Positions 35,649 through 47,465 of a stretch of DNA of 64,000 bases are shown in pieces (position 1 is the stretch's first letter; the number at the start of each line of letters is the position of its first letter). Location: assembly GCA_930367215.1 (NCBI GenBank), contig OV884059.1, positions 11,432,945-11,496,944 of the forward strand, read 5' to 3'. The notes beneath the pieces were generated by a model. The model saw only the letters and a program-made list of their open reading frames with translations. It was not told where the DNA came from and ran no database searches. The translations under genes were made by a program, and so were the position numbers. This DNA is from Pollenia angustigena (lineage: Eukaryota > Arthropoda > Insecta > Diptera > Polleniidae).

Positions 35649-35864
35649 GGGGTGTGCTGGAAATCGAAAACGTAAAACGCAAGAATTTTAAAAGTAGTTT
35701 TTGAATAAGATTTCTGTAATAAAAGAATTTTATGACAAATATTATACAACTATATCTAGATTAAACAGAATTTTACAACAATAATTATAAAAATTAGATT
35801 TAAAGTGTATTAAAAATAACTTCCAAATTCTTGCGTTTTACGTTTTCGATTTCCAGCACACCCC
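35649..35864. mobile_element. MITE with perfect 40-bp terminal inverted repeats
   Basis: Positions 35,649-35,688 (starting GGGGTGTGCTGGAAATCGAA) are exactly complementary to 35,825-35,864. The 216-bp element could fold into a long hairpin. The perfect arms suggest a young insertion or hairpin-based origin. No clear target duplication and no coding sequence are present. Confidence 0.8.
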
Positions 35865-36480
35865 TGTTAAGCTTTGTTCCTACGGGACACCTCCACAGTA
35901 GTAAGGAGGGTTACTGCGAATTAAATAACCAGTGACGGACAACTCAGCGGATTAGAGAATATGGTATCAGATGGACACGCCTGGCAACGTGTGACATTAA
36001 GTTCTGAGTGCCGTAGAGGCTCCAATCGTCATGGCGAAATGTTGCCGCCATTCAATAGCCAATTCCAGGTCCCTCGCCTTTTAGCAGGTTGGGCTGCGGG
36101 TGAATATCCCTCTCCCGGAAAAAACTCTTATTACTGAAACGTCTACAATGAATTGGACGGCCTTTGTTCAAAATGAACTTTTATATAGTAACTAATCGAT
36201 GTGAACAATATCAATTCATTTATTTAAATAAGTCGAAAGGATTTTTCGTCTAAGATCAAGAAGGAAAGTCAAATTCTATTTTGAAATCAACTAAGAGAAT
36301 TAAAAGTTTTCACAAAAGCAACAAATTAGGAATACGATTAAACTAATATTTTGGCTACATTGTGGAATTGTCTGGAAACGCGATTAGAATTTGTAACCCA
36401 TTTCCACTTGGAGCGAGTTTACAACGTACACGAAAAGAAAAAAATGTTCTCTTCGAAACTGATTGTGATTCCAACAGGTG

Positions 36481-36519
<39 letters not shown>

Positions 36520-36668
36520 GGACAGACAGATGAATTAGGCTTTATCGGCTTAACATTATGCAAGGATTCAGAAAATTTATACTTAATAAGGTCTTAGATT
36601 TTATCTTTAATTATTTATTATAAAAAAGTTTCATACAGCAAACTCTCATTCACCGCTAGTGGTGGAGG
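35865..36668. other. Spacer with (GACA)n microsatellite
   Basis: A (GACA)n run of about 50 bp occupies 36,481-36,530. Otherwise no gene or RNA is recognised. Confidence 0.5.
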
Positions 36669-37906
36669 CAGGGCTGCCAGATAAATTTGTGAGGAAATCG
36701 TCAATTCACTGAGAAAAAATACAAAAACCGTCTTTCACCTTTCGAAAAATCGTCAAAAAAAGAATCGGACAACTTAAAATTTAGTTTTTTTTTAACAATT
36801 TTTGTTCGATTTCTATAAAAAAAACATTCAACCAAAAAAATGTTTACTTCATACCCAGCTAGAATTTTCAATCGTATAAAAGATACTAGGAGTCTTATGA
36901 AGACCGTTTTTGATCGTCGATGACCGCATTTTTTAATCGTAGAAGATTCCTCACACGGGAAAAACTGCAACATGACTGGGATACTTCCATAGCACAGCGA
37001 AAGCCGCTTCTTCAATCGTTGTGGAAATCGTTTAAGACGTGGGTAAAGATAATCTTAAGAGTCTTTCATTTCAAGGATCGTTTGAAACTCAAGTAGAGTT
37101 TCATACGATCCAACTTACTTACAACTCGTGAAATGTTCGCCGTATAATTGTTGAAAATATGTTTTATACAGAGAGTCGTAAAAGGTTCATTCGATGGTGG
37201 TTTGACGAAAGATAAACAAAGTGTAACATTGTTGTTTTTGTAATCTGAATATAATAATTTAAAGATTTTCTTATGACTTGCATATTACAGCCGTGCCTAA
37301 ACAAAAGCGGCACGCGTTTTCTATTTTTTGAATAGAGCGGCCTCAACGCTTTGCAATTGGAAAAACCAATTTTGACAGCTCGCTTAATAGTAAAGTTTGC
37401 AGCTTTTGTTAATTAATAATGGCAAGTTAGCTATATTTTGGTCAATCTAGCTTTTTTAACTCAATTTTTCTTTATAATTTGTGGGTTTTATTAAACAAGA
37501 GTGTTAACACTACTGTTCGTGAAAAAAAAGTTGACGCTTTGCTTAGGTTTGGCATATCAGTGTAAAGCTAAGCGAAAGAAAACGTTCCGCCTTTCGCTCT
37601 TGTTAACATAGGGTCTTCACCTGACCATTTTTTGTCATACCAAACGTCAAACTCTTCATACAAAAAAAAAAACAACGCTGACAAAAATTTTTAAGTTTTT
37701 TTATATGGGCTTTGACGTTTGGTATGACAAAAAATTGCCAGGTGAAGACTCCATGTAAGGTATGGCTGTTCCAAGAGTCCAAGATTAAAAAACGAACGTG
37801 TCAGAACGTGTCACTTTTTAGAACAAAATCAGCAAATCGGCACTTGGCTAGTTTCGGAACAAAAAATCGTCAAAATTACGTTAAGTCGTCAAATCTGGCA
37901 GCCCTG
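36669..37906. mobile_element. hAT-like non-autonomous element, 1.24 kb
   Basis: The terminal repeat CAGGGCTGCCAGAT is perfect at both ends. Flanks GGTGGAGG (36,661-36,668) and GGTGTAGG (37,907-37,914) form an 8-bp duplication with one mismatch. No transposase motif is found inside. TCGTC/CGTCAA-type subterminal repeats are frequent. A 151-bp MITE is nested within. Confidence 0.75.
37606..37756. mobile_element. Nested MITE with ~45-bp inverted repeats
   Basis: The left arm ACATAGGGTCTTCACCTGAC, continuing to TTTTTTGTCATACCAAACGT, and the right arm, its complement with a few changes, enclose a short A-rich centre. It lies wholly inside the hAT-like element, so it is the younger of the two. Confidence 0.75.
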
Positions 37907-39324
37907 GGTGTAGGGTATATAAATATTGCCACTCTTATTTCATTACCATTATTACTTTTTCAACTTCTAGAGTTTATAACTTCCATATAAAACATGGTTC
38001 TATCTGCATGAGCATCATCAAAGGTCTAGCTGTTTATTCGGACTCGATTTGTCGTAAATCGAATAAAGTTTCTTGGATATTAAAAATAAGGTCGAAGAAA
38101 TAAAATTTAACTTAGTTTCCTTGATATTTCTGAAAAGATAATAATATTTCAGGAGTTAGTTCAAATTCTGTCTTAAATTTAATTTAAAATTGACTTAAAA
38201 GTACTCAAAAGTAGTGTACGTGCAAACAGAATCTTCTTGTTCTACGGTCGCAGTATCTATAAAACAAAGTAACGCCCTAAATTATTGCTTTTAGTACTTA
38301 TGTTTTTTAAGAATGTTTTCCCAGCGGCAACAAGAATGAGAAAAGAGGCCTTATAGAAGCCCATATTTAGCAGTCTCAAGCCCCCCTCGCCGCATTCCAT
38401 ACTTATTTATTTTTTACACAGGTTGTCATTGGCTGCCCTTCCACACTCCATTTAATAACAATTTCGTTGCCTTCCAAAAGAAGGGAGTAAGGAACATCAC
38501 TTGAAAAAAATAAAGCTAAACAACTTCCTTTCTCCCTTCTTAAAGAAAATAGCAGCAAATGTGTACTGAATATTTTGGAAGGTGTTTTAAAAAGAAATGT
38601 AAACCTTCTAGAAGACATACTTTTGAAGGCAGGATATCATACGAAGCGTGGCTTTTAAAAGGAGTATAAGGACCTTCACAAGGGTCTGCCACTTGCGGTC
38701 TTTGCAATATTTACCGCTGGGTTTATATAATTGTCTTAAAAAGAAAAAACATTTACACACTTGTTTAATATCTTTCAAGGCCAATTGCAGATTTATGTTT
38801 TGTTTCTTAAAGTTCTACCTTTATTTTCCTTTTTGATGTTTTTTTTTTACTTTGAATTTTCTTATTTTGCCTTATTTTACTATATAAGTACGTTTTCAAG
38901 GCTTTTTATTTTCTTAAAGCAAATGTTTCCAGTTGGTAATTTATTGTTTGTTTCTTTTTGTTCAATGAAACATAAAAGGAAGTAAAGAATAGTTAATGTT
39001 CTTGTTTTAATTCTGATTCTATTGCTGTTGACTTGTCTTATAAGGCTTATAAGTTTGTGTAAGTGCTAATAATACAATCATGAATAAAACAGAAAACATA
39101 CATGCATTAACATGTCATTAAAAGCTGATTTAATTAAGGACGTAAACAATGAAATGTAGACGGTTTATGTTAGTTCTTTTTAAGCTCATAAGTTTGTTTT
39201 ATTGTTACTTTTGCAATCTAGAGTACAGTGGAAGGCATAAGTACTTATACATAATAATATATTTGTAAATAATTTTAAAAATTTATTCAAGATGCACCTG
39301 ACAACATGATTACTTTATAATAAA
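37907..39324. other. Spacer, nothing recognised
   Basis: No gene or RNA is recognised. The open frames at 38,648-38,985 are low-complexity and hydrophobic, without family features. Confidence 0.4.
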
Positions 39325-40160
39325 CTAGCTGGCCCGGCAAACGTTGTTTTTCCACATAACTTATTTCTTTCAGATGTAACAGCGTCTGCTAGCCAAATTT
39401 TAAGAAAAAATTGTAGGCTATAGTTCTTTCCAGATGCTACACTATTTGCTTACCCAATTTCAAGAAAATTAATTGACTAGTTAAGAAGATATAGGGAGGC
39501 GGAGGTTTTACTCCTCTTGCCCTATTTAAAGCCCTGTCCTCTTTCCGATGTTACAGTGTATGCATGCCAAATTTTAAGAAACCCGGTTGATTAGTTAAGA
39601 AGATAGAGGGAAGGGGAGCTTTTACCCCTCTTTCTCTATTTCACACCCTAAATAACAAAAACTATAGGCTCCAACGGTAACACTATTTGCCTGCGAAAAT
39701 TTCCAAAAAATTGATTGATTAGTTACGAAGATATAGGGAGGAGGAGCTTTTAGCCCTCTTACCCTATTTCACACACTATTCCTTAGTCTCTTTCAGATGT
39801 TACATTATCTGCATGCCAAATTTTAGGAAAACCGGTTGATTAGCTTAGAAGATTGGGGAGTGGGAACTTTTACCCCTAATGCAATATTTTGCGCCCTCTA
39901 GCGATATAAAATTACCTATACGACCTATTCTCATACCTAACAAATACACATACAAAATTTCATAAATTTCATAAATACATGTTTCGGAATGAATGCAGTG
40001 TTCTCTAAAATGGCTATAACTCATGAACCAATACACATTTGAAGACCATTGATACATAAAAACCTTGGTTTTGACGTCACCTTCCACGTGAACTTTACAG
40101 AAACGCATTTCAGTGAACATCAATTACTAACACAATGCAACTTATTTTTATATATATCGA
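39325..40160 (-). mobile_element. Non-autonomous Helitron with internal tandem repeats
   Basis: The minus strand begins TCGATATATATAAAAATAAG (40,160) and ends AACGTTTGCCGGGCCAGCTAG (39,325), flanked by A and T. This is the Helitron terminus pattern with a GC hairpin before CTAG. Inside, a ~120-bp unit (TTTCAGATGTTACA, GCCAAATTTTAAGAAA, TTGATTAGTTAAGAAGATA, TTTTACCCCTCTT) repeats about four to five times between 39,365 and 39,900. It has no Rep-Hel gene. Confidence 0.75.
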
Positions 40161-40209
40161 TAAAGAAATTTCTTTATAAATTGCAGTCGATTTTTTTTTA
40201 CAAAAAGTA

Positions 40210-40505
40210 TAAAGCTATTAAATCGAAAGATTTCGGTGGCCAATTGTAATCGCCTCTACAAGGAAGCAACTGTCAGAAAACTTTTCACTCACGCAAATGA
40301 GCGTTGGTGTCGAAACGTATATGGCACAAAGCGCCGTCTTGTTTAAAATAAAATACGTCAATATTGATATCTTCCAATTTCGGCCATACAGCCGTAAATA
40401 AATAAATAAAATTAATAAGGTCCTGCCTGCGTAGCATTGGAAGCTGTTTGCCTGATTATATTTTCCATTATCAACGGCATAAACTCCTGTTTTAAAATAA
40501 AAAAA
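40210..40505 (-). pseudogene. Mariner-superfamily (DDE_3-type) transposase relic
   Basis: Minus-strand translation gives FKQDGALCHIRFDTNAHLRE (the second catalytic Asp block, family consensus WFQQDGATCHTA). About 20 codons on is RGDYNWPPKSFDLI, matching RGDVNWPPRSCDLTPLDY around the third catalytic region. The upstream portion has remnants of the VNGE.Y..MI..F..P.LEDI block (VWPKLEDINID). There are stops within. It is the same family as the relics at 12.3 and 33.9 kb. Confidence 0.75.
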
Positions 40506-41040
40506 AAAAACAACTGATAATTCTTTAAAGTACTTTAAAGTACTCATTTTTTACATATCAAAATTAAATCTCTTTTTGAAAGACCGTATATTTGTTACAC
40601 AATACGTATGATTAATATTAATAAGGTGATATACATATTCACAAATTTCTGTATAATTGCAGAACAACCTGAAAGTTTGTTTTGCAAACTAATTCAAGGC
40701 ATAATTTTCATGTAAAAGGAACACGAAAGAGTTAAACTTAATTGTTGAGGGATTCACAACAGATGGGAGATATTTTACACATAGTTTGTGTCTTGAATAA
40801 TTTATATGGAATTTTAGAGGGTTTAACATTTGTCATTAATTCGCACTTAGTAATTGAGTGAAAAATTACAAAAAGAATACTAGTTTGGAAATTATGTCAA
40901 GCAAACTTAATTGCGTAAATTTTTGCTTATCCATAGGTAAAAAAAAGTGCTTAAGCCAATTTAATATGTAAGATTGTGTATGGTTTGTGTAGTTCAAAAA
41001 GAGGTAAGTTTCACACAAAAAATGTATACCACACAGGGCA
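40506..41040. other. AT-rich spacer
   Basis: No feature is recognised. Confidence 0.4.
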
Positions 41041-42540
41041 GCACAAAAAGTTCTAATCTCTACTCCACGAAAATGGTCGTCATTAATAAAAAGGTGGACC
41101 TATAACGACAGTCAGAGGCACAATAAATCATATGTAAAGCTCGGCCAACCGAAAGGGATCTTTCATATTATCCTGGTTCACTCGTGACAATAAATGCGAC
41201 AGGCAATATTTTAGCCGAAATCGAATCGACTAAATTTTGTGCGAGTAGTTGTTGATTCTATCTGGTTCTATCGCTTTTTACGAAGGGGATCTATCATATT
41301 ATCATGGTTCCATTTAGGTTTTTTTAGCTACATGTTACGAAGTGCCAAAAAGGTGCCAATTAACTTCCTCCTGCGACATCGCTATTTTAAAAGGAACAAG
41401 TCCCATAATATAAAGCGTTGGAACTAGAACCGGTCCCTTAAACTTTAGAACTGTCACGTCGCAAATCTAGTCATGTGACAAAATTTTTTGCGGATACTGG
41501 CTAATTCTATTTGATTCTATCACTTTATACGAAGGGGATCTGTCAAATGATCATGGTTCACTCGGGACAATATCTGCAACATGAATTATTTTAACCGAAA
41601 TTGAATGTGTCATTTCAGTTAACAGTTATAAAGTGCCATAAAGGTAGCAATTAACTCCCTCCCACGACATCGGTATGTTAAAAGGAACAAGTCCTCTAAT
41701 ATAATGTGTTGGAACTGAAACCAGGACTTACCGCTTTAGAACTCTGAAGTAATGGGACTACATTTTGGCCAGGCAATGGCTGATTCTATCTGGTTCTATT
41801 ACTTTATTCGAGATGATCTATCATATTAACATGGTTCACTCAGGACAATATCTGCGACACGCATAATTTCAACCGAAATTGAATGTGTTCGCTTACATTA
41901 TTTAAGTAAACTGTTAGAAAGTGCCATAAAGGTAACAATCAACTCCCTCCTACGACATCGCTATGTTAAAAGAAACAAGTCCCCTTCATATAAAGTGTTT
42001 GAACTATAAGCGATCCCTACCACTTAATAACTGTCACGTGACAAAGCAAGGCTTATTATATTTGGTTCTATTACTTTATTCGAAGATGATCTATCAGATT
42101 TTCATGGTTCACTCGAGACAATATCTGCAACAGGCATTATTTTAACCCGAATCGAGCTACCTGTTGCAAAGTGCCAAAAGGGTGTCCATTAACCCTCTCC
42201 TAGGATATCACCATGGGTAAGTGACAGTTCATCTTCATATTAAGGTCTTGAACTATAACCGATCCTTTTAGAACTCGTACGTGACAAAACAATTACTTTA
42301 TACGAAGGAGATCAGGGTTCACCCCGGGCAATATCTCCAACAGGTATTATTTTAATAGAAATTGAGTGTGTCCATTTAGGTCATTTCAGTTACCTGTTAA
42401 AAACTACCAAAAAGGTGGTAATTAACCTCCTCCTAGGACTTCGCCATGTTAAAGGGACAAGTAACCTCTGTAAAAAGTGTTTGAACTAGAATCGGTCCCT
42501 ACCGCTTTATAACTGTCACGTGACACGTTTGGTATAAGTT
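41040..42540. repeat. Satellite-like tandem array, ~225-280 bp units
   Basis: Landmarks recur in order. GGGATCT.TCATATTATCATG with GGTTCACTC.GGACAATATC occurs near 41,155, 41,286 (partial), 41,534, 41,813, 42,084 and 42,307. AAGTGCCAAAAAGGTG.CAAT and ACGACATCGCTATGTTAAAA also recur. The units are 75-90% similar by eye and include deletions. No coding frame is conserved. The family is unidentified. Confidence 0.8.
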
Positions 42541-42890
42541 CCCTTTCCGCTGGCATAATTATGCCAATTTTAATCCTGTCCGAAGAATTTGCATCCAATT
42601 TTAAAATTTGTATACGTTTAATTATTTTTGTGACCTCTTAAATATGCAAACATATTAAAGAAAGATTGCAACAAGAACAAAACTTCATACAAAATTCAAA
42701 ACTTTCTCCATATAAAAACTAAAAACCAAAGAAAAACCACACCCTCTTGTAGCTTTGCTCTTTTTCTAATGTCTTATTAAAATCTTTAATTAAATAAAAT
42801 TTTACTCTAAGAATAAGCAGAATTTTGTTAAAGGATTTTGGTTTTCTTGCTAACAAACAAAAAATTCTACATATTTAAGAAAAATAATTT

Positions 42891-43495
42891 TATTGTTTTT
42901 TTTTTTTTGGTTTTTACAACAATATTACTTTAACAACATTATAATTTTTATGAAATGTCTTCCATAAAAGATTTTTGTTTTCTTATAATTTTGCTGACAT
43001 TTATTAAAGAAAACAAAATCCTCTTAAAAGTGCAAACATCCGATTTGGTGAGAGGTTTTGCTAAGAAATAAAAGAAAAACTCTTTTTAAGCATTTAAAAG
43101 AAAAAATAAACATAAAATTCCTTTCAGTGGCATTTGAATTAAAAAAATCATTTGCAATTTAGTATTAAAAAAAAAGTTAGTACATATTTTCCTTTAAAAA
43201 TGTTTAAGGGTACTTTACACTATCACACAAGTTTACGTATTTTGAGGAAAATACAACCCTGTTATGATAAGTTTTTATTGTTTTTTGGGAATTTGCAAAC
43301 AGTTATTAGATCCGTGATGCATTTTGTCAAAATACGTAAGAATTATCCAGTAGTTCTAAAAAAAAGTTCAAAATGAACTCCAGTGCAATCCTAAAGATAT
43401 CATATAATCCTCTAAAGGTGTCAGATTCCATTTCGGTAAGTCATCTTCTCATTAGCTCAGGTAAGTGGCAAAGGAGGTGCTCCCCGTTCTCCTTC
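42891..43495. repeat. 598-bp tandem duplication, unit 1
   Basis: It is nearly identical to 43,496-44,092. It runs from a poly-T tract and GGTTTTTACAACAATATTAC (42,909) to GGTGCTCCCCGTTCTCCTTC. Differences are a 3-bp indel, single-base T/A length changes and scattered substitutions. Confidence 0.9.
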
Positions 43496-44092
43496 TTTTT
43501 TTTTTTGGTTTTTACAACAATATTACTTTAACATTATAATTTTTATGAAATGTCTTCCATAAAAGATTTTTGTTTTCTTATGATTTTGCTGGCATTTATT
43601 AAAGAAAACAAAATCCTCTTAAAAGTGCAAATATCCGATTTGGTGAGAGGTTTTGCTAAGAAATAAAAGAAAAACTCTTTTTTAAACATTTAAAAGAAAA
43701 AATAAACATAAAATTCCTTTCAGTGGCATTTGAATTAAAAAAATCATTTGCAATTTAGTATTAAAAAAAAAGTTAGTACATATTTTTCCTTTAAAAATGT
43801 TTAAGGGTACTTTAGACTATCACACAAGTTTACGTATTTTGAGGAAAATACAACCCTGTTATGATAAGTTTTTATTGTTTTTTGGGAATTTGCAAACAGT
43901 TATTAGATCCGTGATGCATTTTGTCAAAATACGTAAGAATTATCCAGTAGTTCTAAAAAAAAGTTCAAAATGAACTCCAGTGCAGTCCTAAAGATATCAT
44001 ATAATCCTCTAAAGGTGTCAGATTCAATTTCGGTAAGTCATCTTCTCATTAGCTCAGGTAAGTGGCAAAGGAGGTGCTCCCCGTTCTCCTTC
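43496..44092. repeat. 598-bp tandem duplication, unit 2
   Basis: This is the second copy of the segment above. It runs on into the unique non-LTR relic to its right. The duplicated segment is the 3' part and flank of that minus-strand relic. Confidence 0.9.
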
Positions 44093-44560
44093 TAAATTTC
44101 TTCATAGAAGCTGTGATAGTAATCACAGTGTCTGGCTCCCAGACGCTATGCGTGCCTACATATAAGATAATGTCCAGTGATAACAGATGCCAAAACTGTG
44201 ACGTCCCTTTAAGTCTTAGAGTTAGAAGAGACATAGTTCACTCATCATCCTTGCAGTGCCACGTCAATAATACATCCAGTGTCCGTGGCGCATCTGCCGT
44301 TAGCAATATCGATAGTCTATCACCAAAGTTCGAGTTTTCAAAAGATTAGATGTACCCCAACGCCTTCTTATCCAGTGAAAATAGTAAGATTGTGCCAGGT
44401 CTACCAAGCTTAGCCGCCCTCATGTTTCCCAGTGTATCTTTGTTCCCTGAGACCCATATGATTATTATGTAAAACTGTTCAGGCATCTCGTTTAGAAGTG
44501 AGTGGCATTTCAGGTATGTTCCTAGGTAGAGTGTACGGCACGGCACGGCTGTCAGTGCTT
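44046..44560 (-). pseudogene. Non-LTR retrotransposon RNase H fragment
   Basis: Minus-strand 44,546-44,346 encodes YIIIIWVSGNKDTLGNMRAA followed by KLGRPGT. This is the RNase H block of I/LOA/Jockey-type elements (consensus WVPGHSDI.GN..AD.LAR.G) with the catalytic His and Asp both lost. After a break, 44,234-44,049 carries further decayed C-terminal sequence (RRRTGSTSFATYLS). Reverse transcriptase is absent. A (TA)n run at 44,562-44,583 lies on its 5' side. Confidence 0.65.
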
Positions 44561-45109
44561 ATATATTTATATATATATATATAAAATTGTGACATTACTG
44601 ACTGATTTATCATCGTACAGCCTAAACGCCTCTAGCTAAAAACTTTAAATGTGGCCAGGAGAATGGTATCTCCCCAAATCGATCCACTTAGAAGCAATTT
44701 TTTAAGTTCGAGTGTTTATTGGGTAAGATAGGGTAACCGTATATCTCCAGAGGTAAAAGAGATACAAAAAAAATTAAATACTTATCGTTGTTCTTTAGAA
44801 AAATAAACGGACAGGTCTTTGGTACTTTTTTAAAACTCAGCCCTTTTAGGTAGTAAACGGGTGAAACCTGTATTTTAGAACATTTTTGTAACCCTATCTA
44901 TTTTTTAAACCAATAAACATAGAAATAAAGCTTATATCACATTCGAAACTAATCTAAAAAATACAAATTCTGTACTTTTTCGAAATTCGACCGTTTAAGG
45001 GGCAAAAGTCTTAACTATTTTTGGTACTTTTTTTACAAAACACTTTTCTTCATTCATTGACATATACGTATTAATTTATAGGCTATTACACATGTTTGCA
45101 ATTTTTGAC

Positions 45110-45870
45110 ACTTTAATGGCGAGAAAAGAAGGACCAAAAAGCGGAAAATAGGGAAAATAAAATTCCTTTCTTAAGCTTTTTGTTTAACAACTGGTACTTT
45201 CTTTAATTATAGTTAATACTTCACCTATAAACATAATATTGAACATGCAACTCCCTGAGTGGATGAGAATCTGGAAGTGAATTTGTTGGTACTTTTTTGT
45301 TCCTAAACTGGTACTTCATTGAATTTTCGTAAGGTTCTCAGTGGGTGAGAATCTGAAAGAGGGATATTTTTGGTACTTTTTTGTTGTTTAAATGGTACTT
45401 TTTGAATTTTGGTTAGTATTGGACCTCAAAACATAAAATTGTACATGCAAGGTCCTGAGCGAATGAGAATCTGTAAAAGGGATATTTTTGGTACTTTTTT
45501 GTTCTTTAACTGGTACTTATTGAATTTTCGTTAGTATTGGACCTAGAAACATAAAATTGTACATGCAAGTTTCTAAGTGAATGAAAATCTGTAAACGGGA
45601 AATTTTTGGTCCTTTTTCGTTTTTTAACTGGTACTTTTTTAAATTTTCGTTACTATTGCATCTATAAACATAAAATATAACATGCAAGTTCCTGAATGAA
45701 TGAAAGTCTGTAAACGGGATATTTTTCGTTTTTTAACTGGTGCATTTTGAATTTTCGTTAGTATTTAACCTAGATACATAAAATTAAACATACAATGTCC
45801 TAAGCGGATGAAAATAACTGTTTGGTACTTTTTTGTTTTACAACTGGCTGTTTTTTTAATCTAGAAACAT
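45110..45870 (+). repeat. ~118-bp tandem array, left inverted arm
   Basis: The unit GGTACTTTTTTGTTCTTTAA, ..TTGAATTTTCGTTAGTATT, ..GAAACATAAAATTGTACATG, ..GAATGAGAATCTGTAAA repeats about six times (starts near 45,290, 45,371, 45,488, 45,607, 45,720 and 45,818). The same unit in reverse orientation is at 54,510-54,900, on the far side of the Penelope insertion. Confidence 0.8.
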
Positions 45871-47014
45871 AAACTTTGGCTTATAAATAAATATGTTCAC
45901 GAAAGAAAGGAGAGCGTCTCCCTTTCGGAAATTATGCTTGAAGAATATAATTTTTTTTTCTTTATTAATTTTACTCCTGTTGCCATGACTGACATATTTA
46001 AGCTGAAAATTAGATTTGCTGTACATTCTTCACAGACAAGAAAACTAACCGTTCCAGTCTTTATGTAATAATAGGCTCTTTTCCATTTAACACTATCCAA
46101 ATATGGTGCTTTGTTGGAACAAAAATTCGACATTTTCAAAAAAACAAAACAATTTTCTGTTGTTTATACTACAATGACTAAATCTGGAGGGCCGTTTCCG
46201 GTGTGGACCTCCAGCTTAAGTGAAGAATAGTGAAAGTTGCTTAACCTTACAAAATGCTATTTATTTACATTATTAAAGACACAAACCATGTGTAAAAGAT
46301 ATACCATATATTGTGAATACCTCCAATAAATGTCTGGAATAAATACACATTGTGCATGTTTATAAATATGTACGTTCGTACTACACATTTTGTATTGTTC
46401 CACTGTTCCAAACCATGAATTCATAAATAACAGTTCGATTGTTCAATGCGTCATTGAGTGCTCCGCATTATTAAGTACTGCAGCTGCTCAAATTAAAACA
46501 TTTTTTTATTTTTATTAAGAATCAAAAGAATAAATCAATAAAAGATTTTATCGCCAATGGAATAACAAGTACAAAAACATGTTGATTTATAGATATTTGC
46601 TTAAATGAATTGTGTATACTTATTTATATTTGTGTGTGTGTGTGTGTGTGCGTGTGTGTATGATTTGTTTTTACATATTTAGCCATCATCATTTGTGCAT
46701 TTAAGGAAAATTTGTTGACTATTAAAAAATCCTGAATAATTAAGGAAAAAAGGAAGTGAAAAGTTATATTTGCATAAAAGAGAATTATAGAATTCTCTTA
46801 CATATTTATTTGTGTAAAGGTACGAGCATTTATGTTTGTTTTAAGCAATATTTAAACAAAAGGATTACAAATTTTTAAGATAGAAATTTAATATTTTAAT
46901 TAAACTAGTGTTTGCCTAATGGTCGACATTCGAACATAAATCTTAATATAAATATGAAGAAAACAATGTACATATAAGTTTATATGAAATTACATGTTTC
47001 GAACATTTTCCGTC
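45871..47014. other. AT-rich spacer with (TG)n
   Basis: A (TG)n microsatellite lies at 46,631-46,659. No gene is recognised. The span lies between the inverted arms described at 45,110 and 54,510. Confidence 0.45.
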
Positions 47015-47112
47015 TTATGGCCAATTTCACCAATTTTTTTAAATATCAATTAAATCGTTTTTGATGTAAAATAGAAATAAAACTATATTTAAATATGAAT
47101 TGATATTTAAAT

Positions 47113-47465
47113 ACTTTAATAAATTCTTCAAGCTTAAGGTCACTTATTTATAAAATTAATTAAAATATTTTTATTTTCAATATTTCGATTTCCGTTGGAA
47201 ATCTTCTTCAGGAAATTTTTTTTTTTTTTTTTTTTAAAATAAAATAAAATTTGACAATAAATGGAAAAATAAAATATGGAAAAATAAATTTTAAAATTTC
47301 AAAAAACAAAATTATCATAATAAATTTAAAATTCCATTCTACAAACTTTAAACAAAAAGACAAACAAACAAAAAAGGAAAACAAAATTTTTTAAATTTAT
47401 TCAAAGCCTAAAACCTATTTTAATGTCCCTTTCCGTCAATAATAAGCTATGCCATCTGAAATTTA
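47113..47465 (-). repeat. Penelope LTR-like repeat, inverted and 3'-truncated
   Basis: This is the reverse complement of the PLTR and lacks its last ~45 bp (the part with GGTCGAAGAAATAGGACTA). It continues directly into the inverted ORF 3' end. Confidence 0.9.
47173..47216 (-). ncRNA. Hammerhead-ribozyme-like motif in the inverted PLTR
   Basis: This is the reverse-complement copy of the same 44-nt motif, with all core positions kept. Confidence 0.5.

Noticed and set aside
36351..36533. 60-codon frame ending in TDRQTDRQTDR
   Set aside because: It is a translation of the (GACA)n microsatellite.
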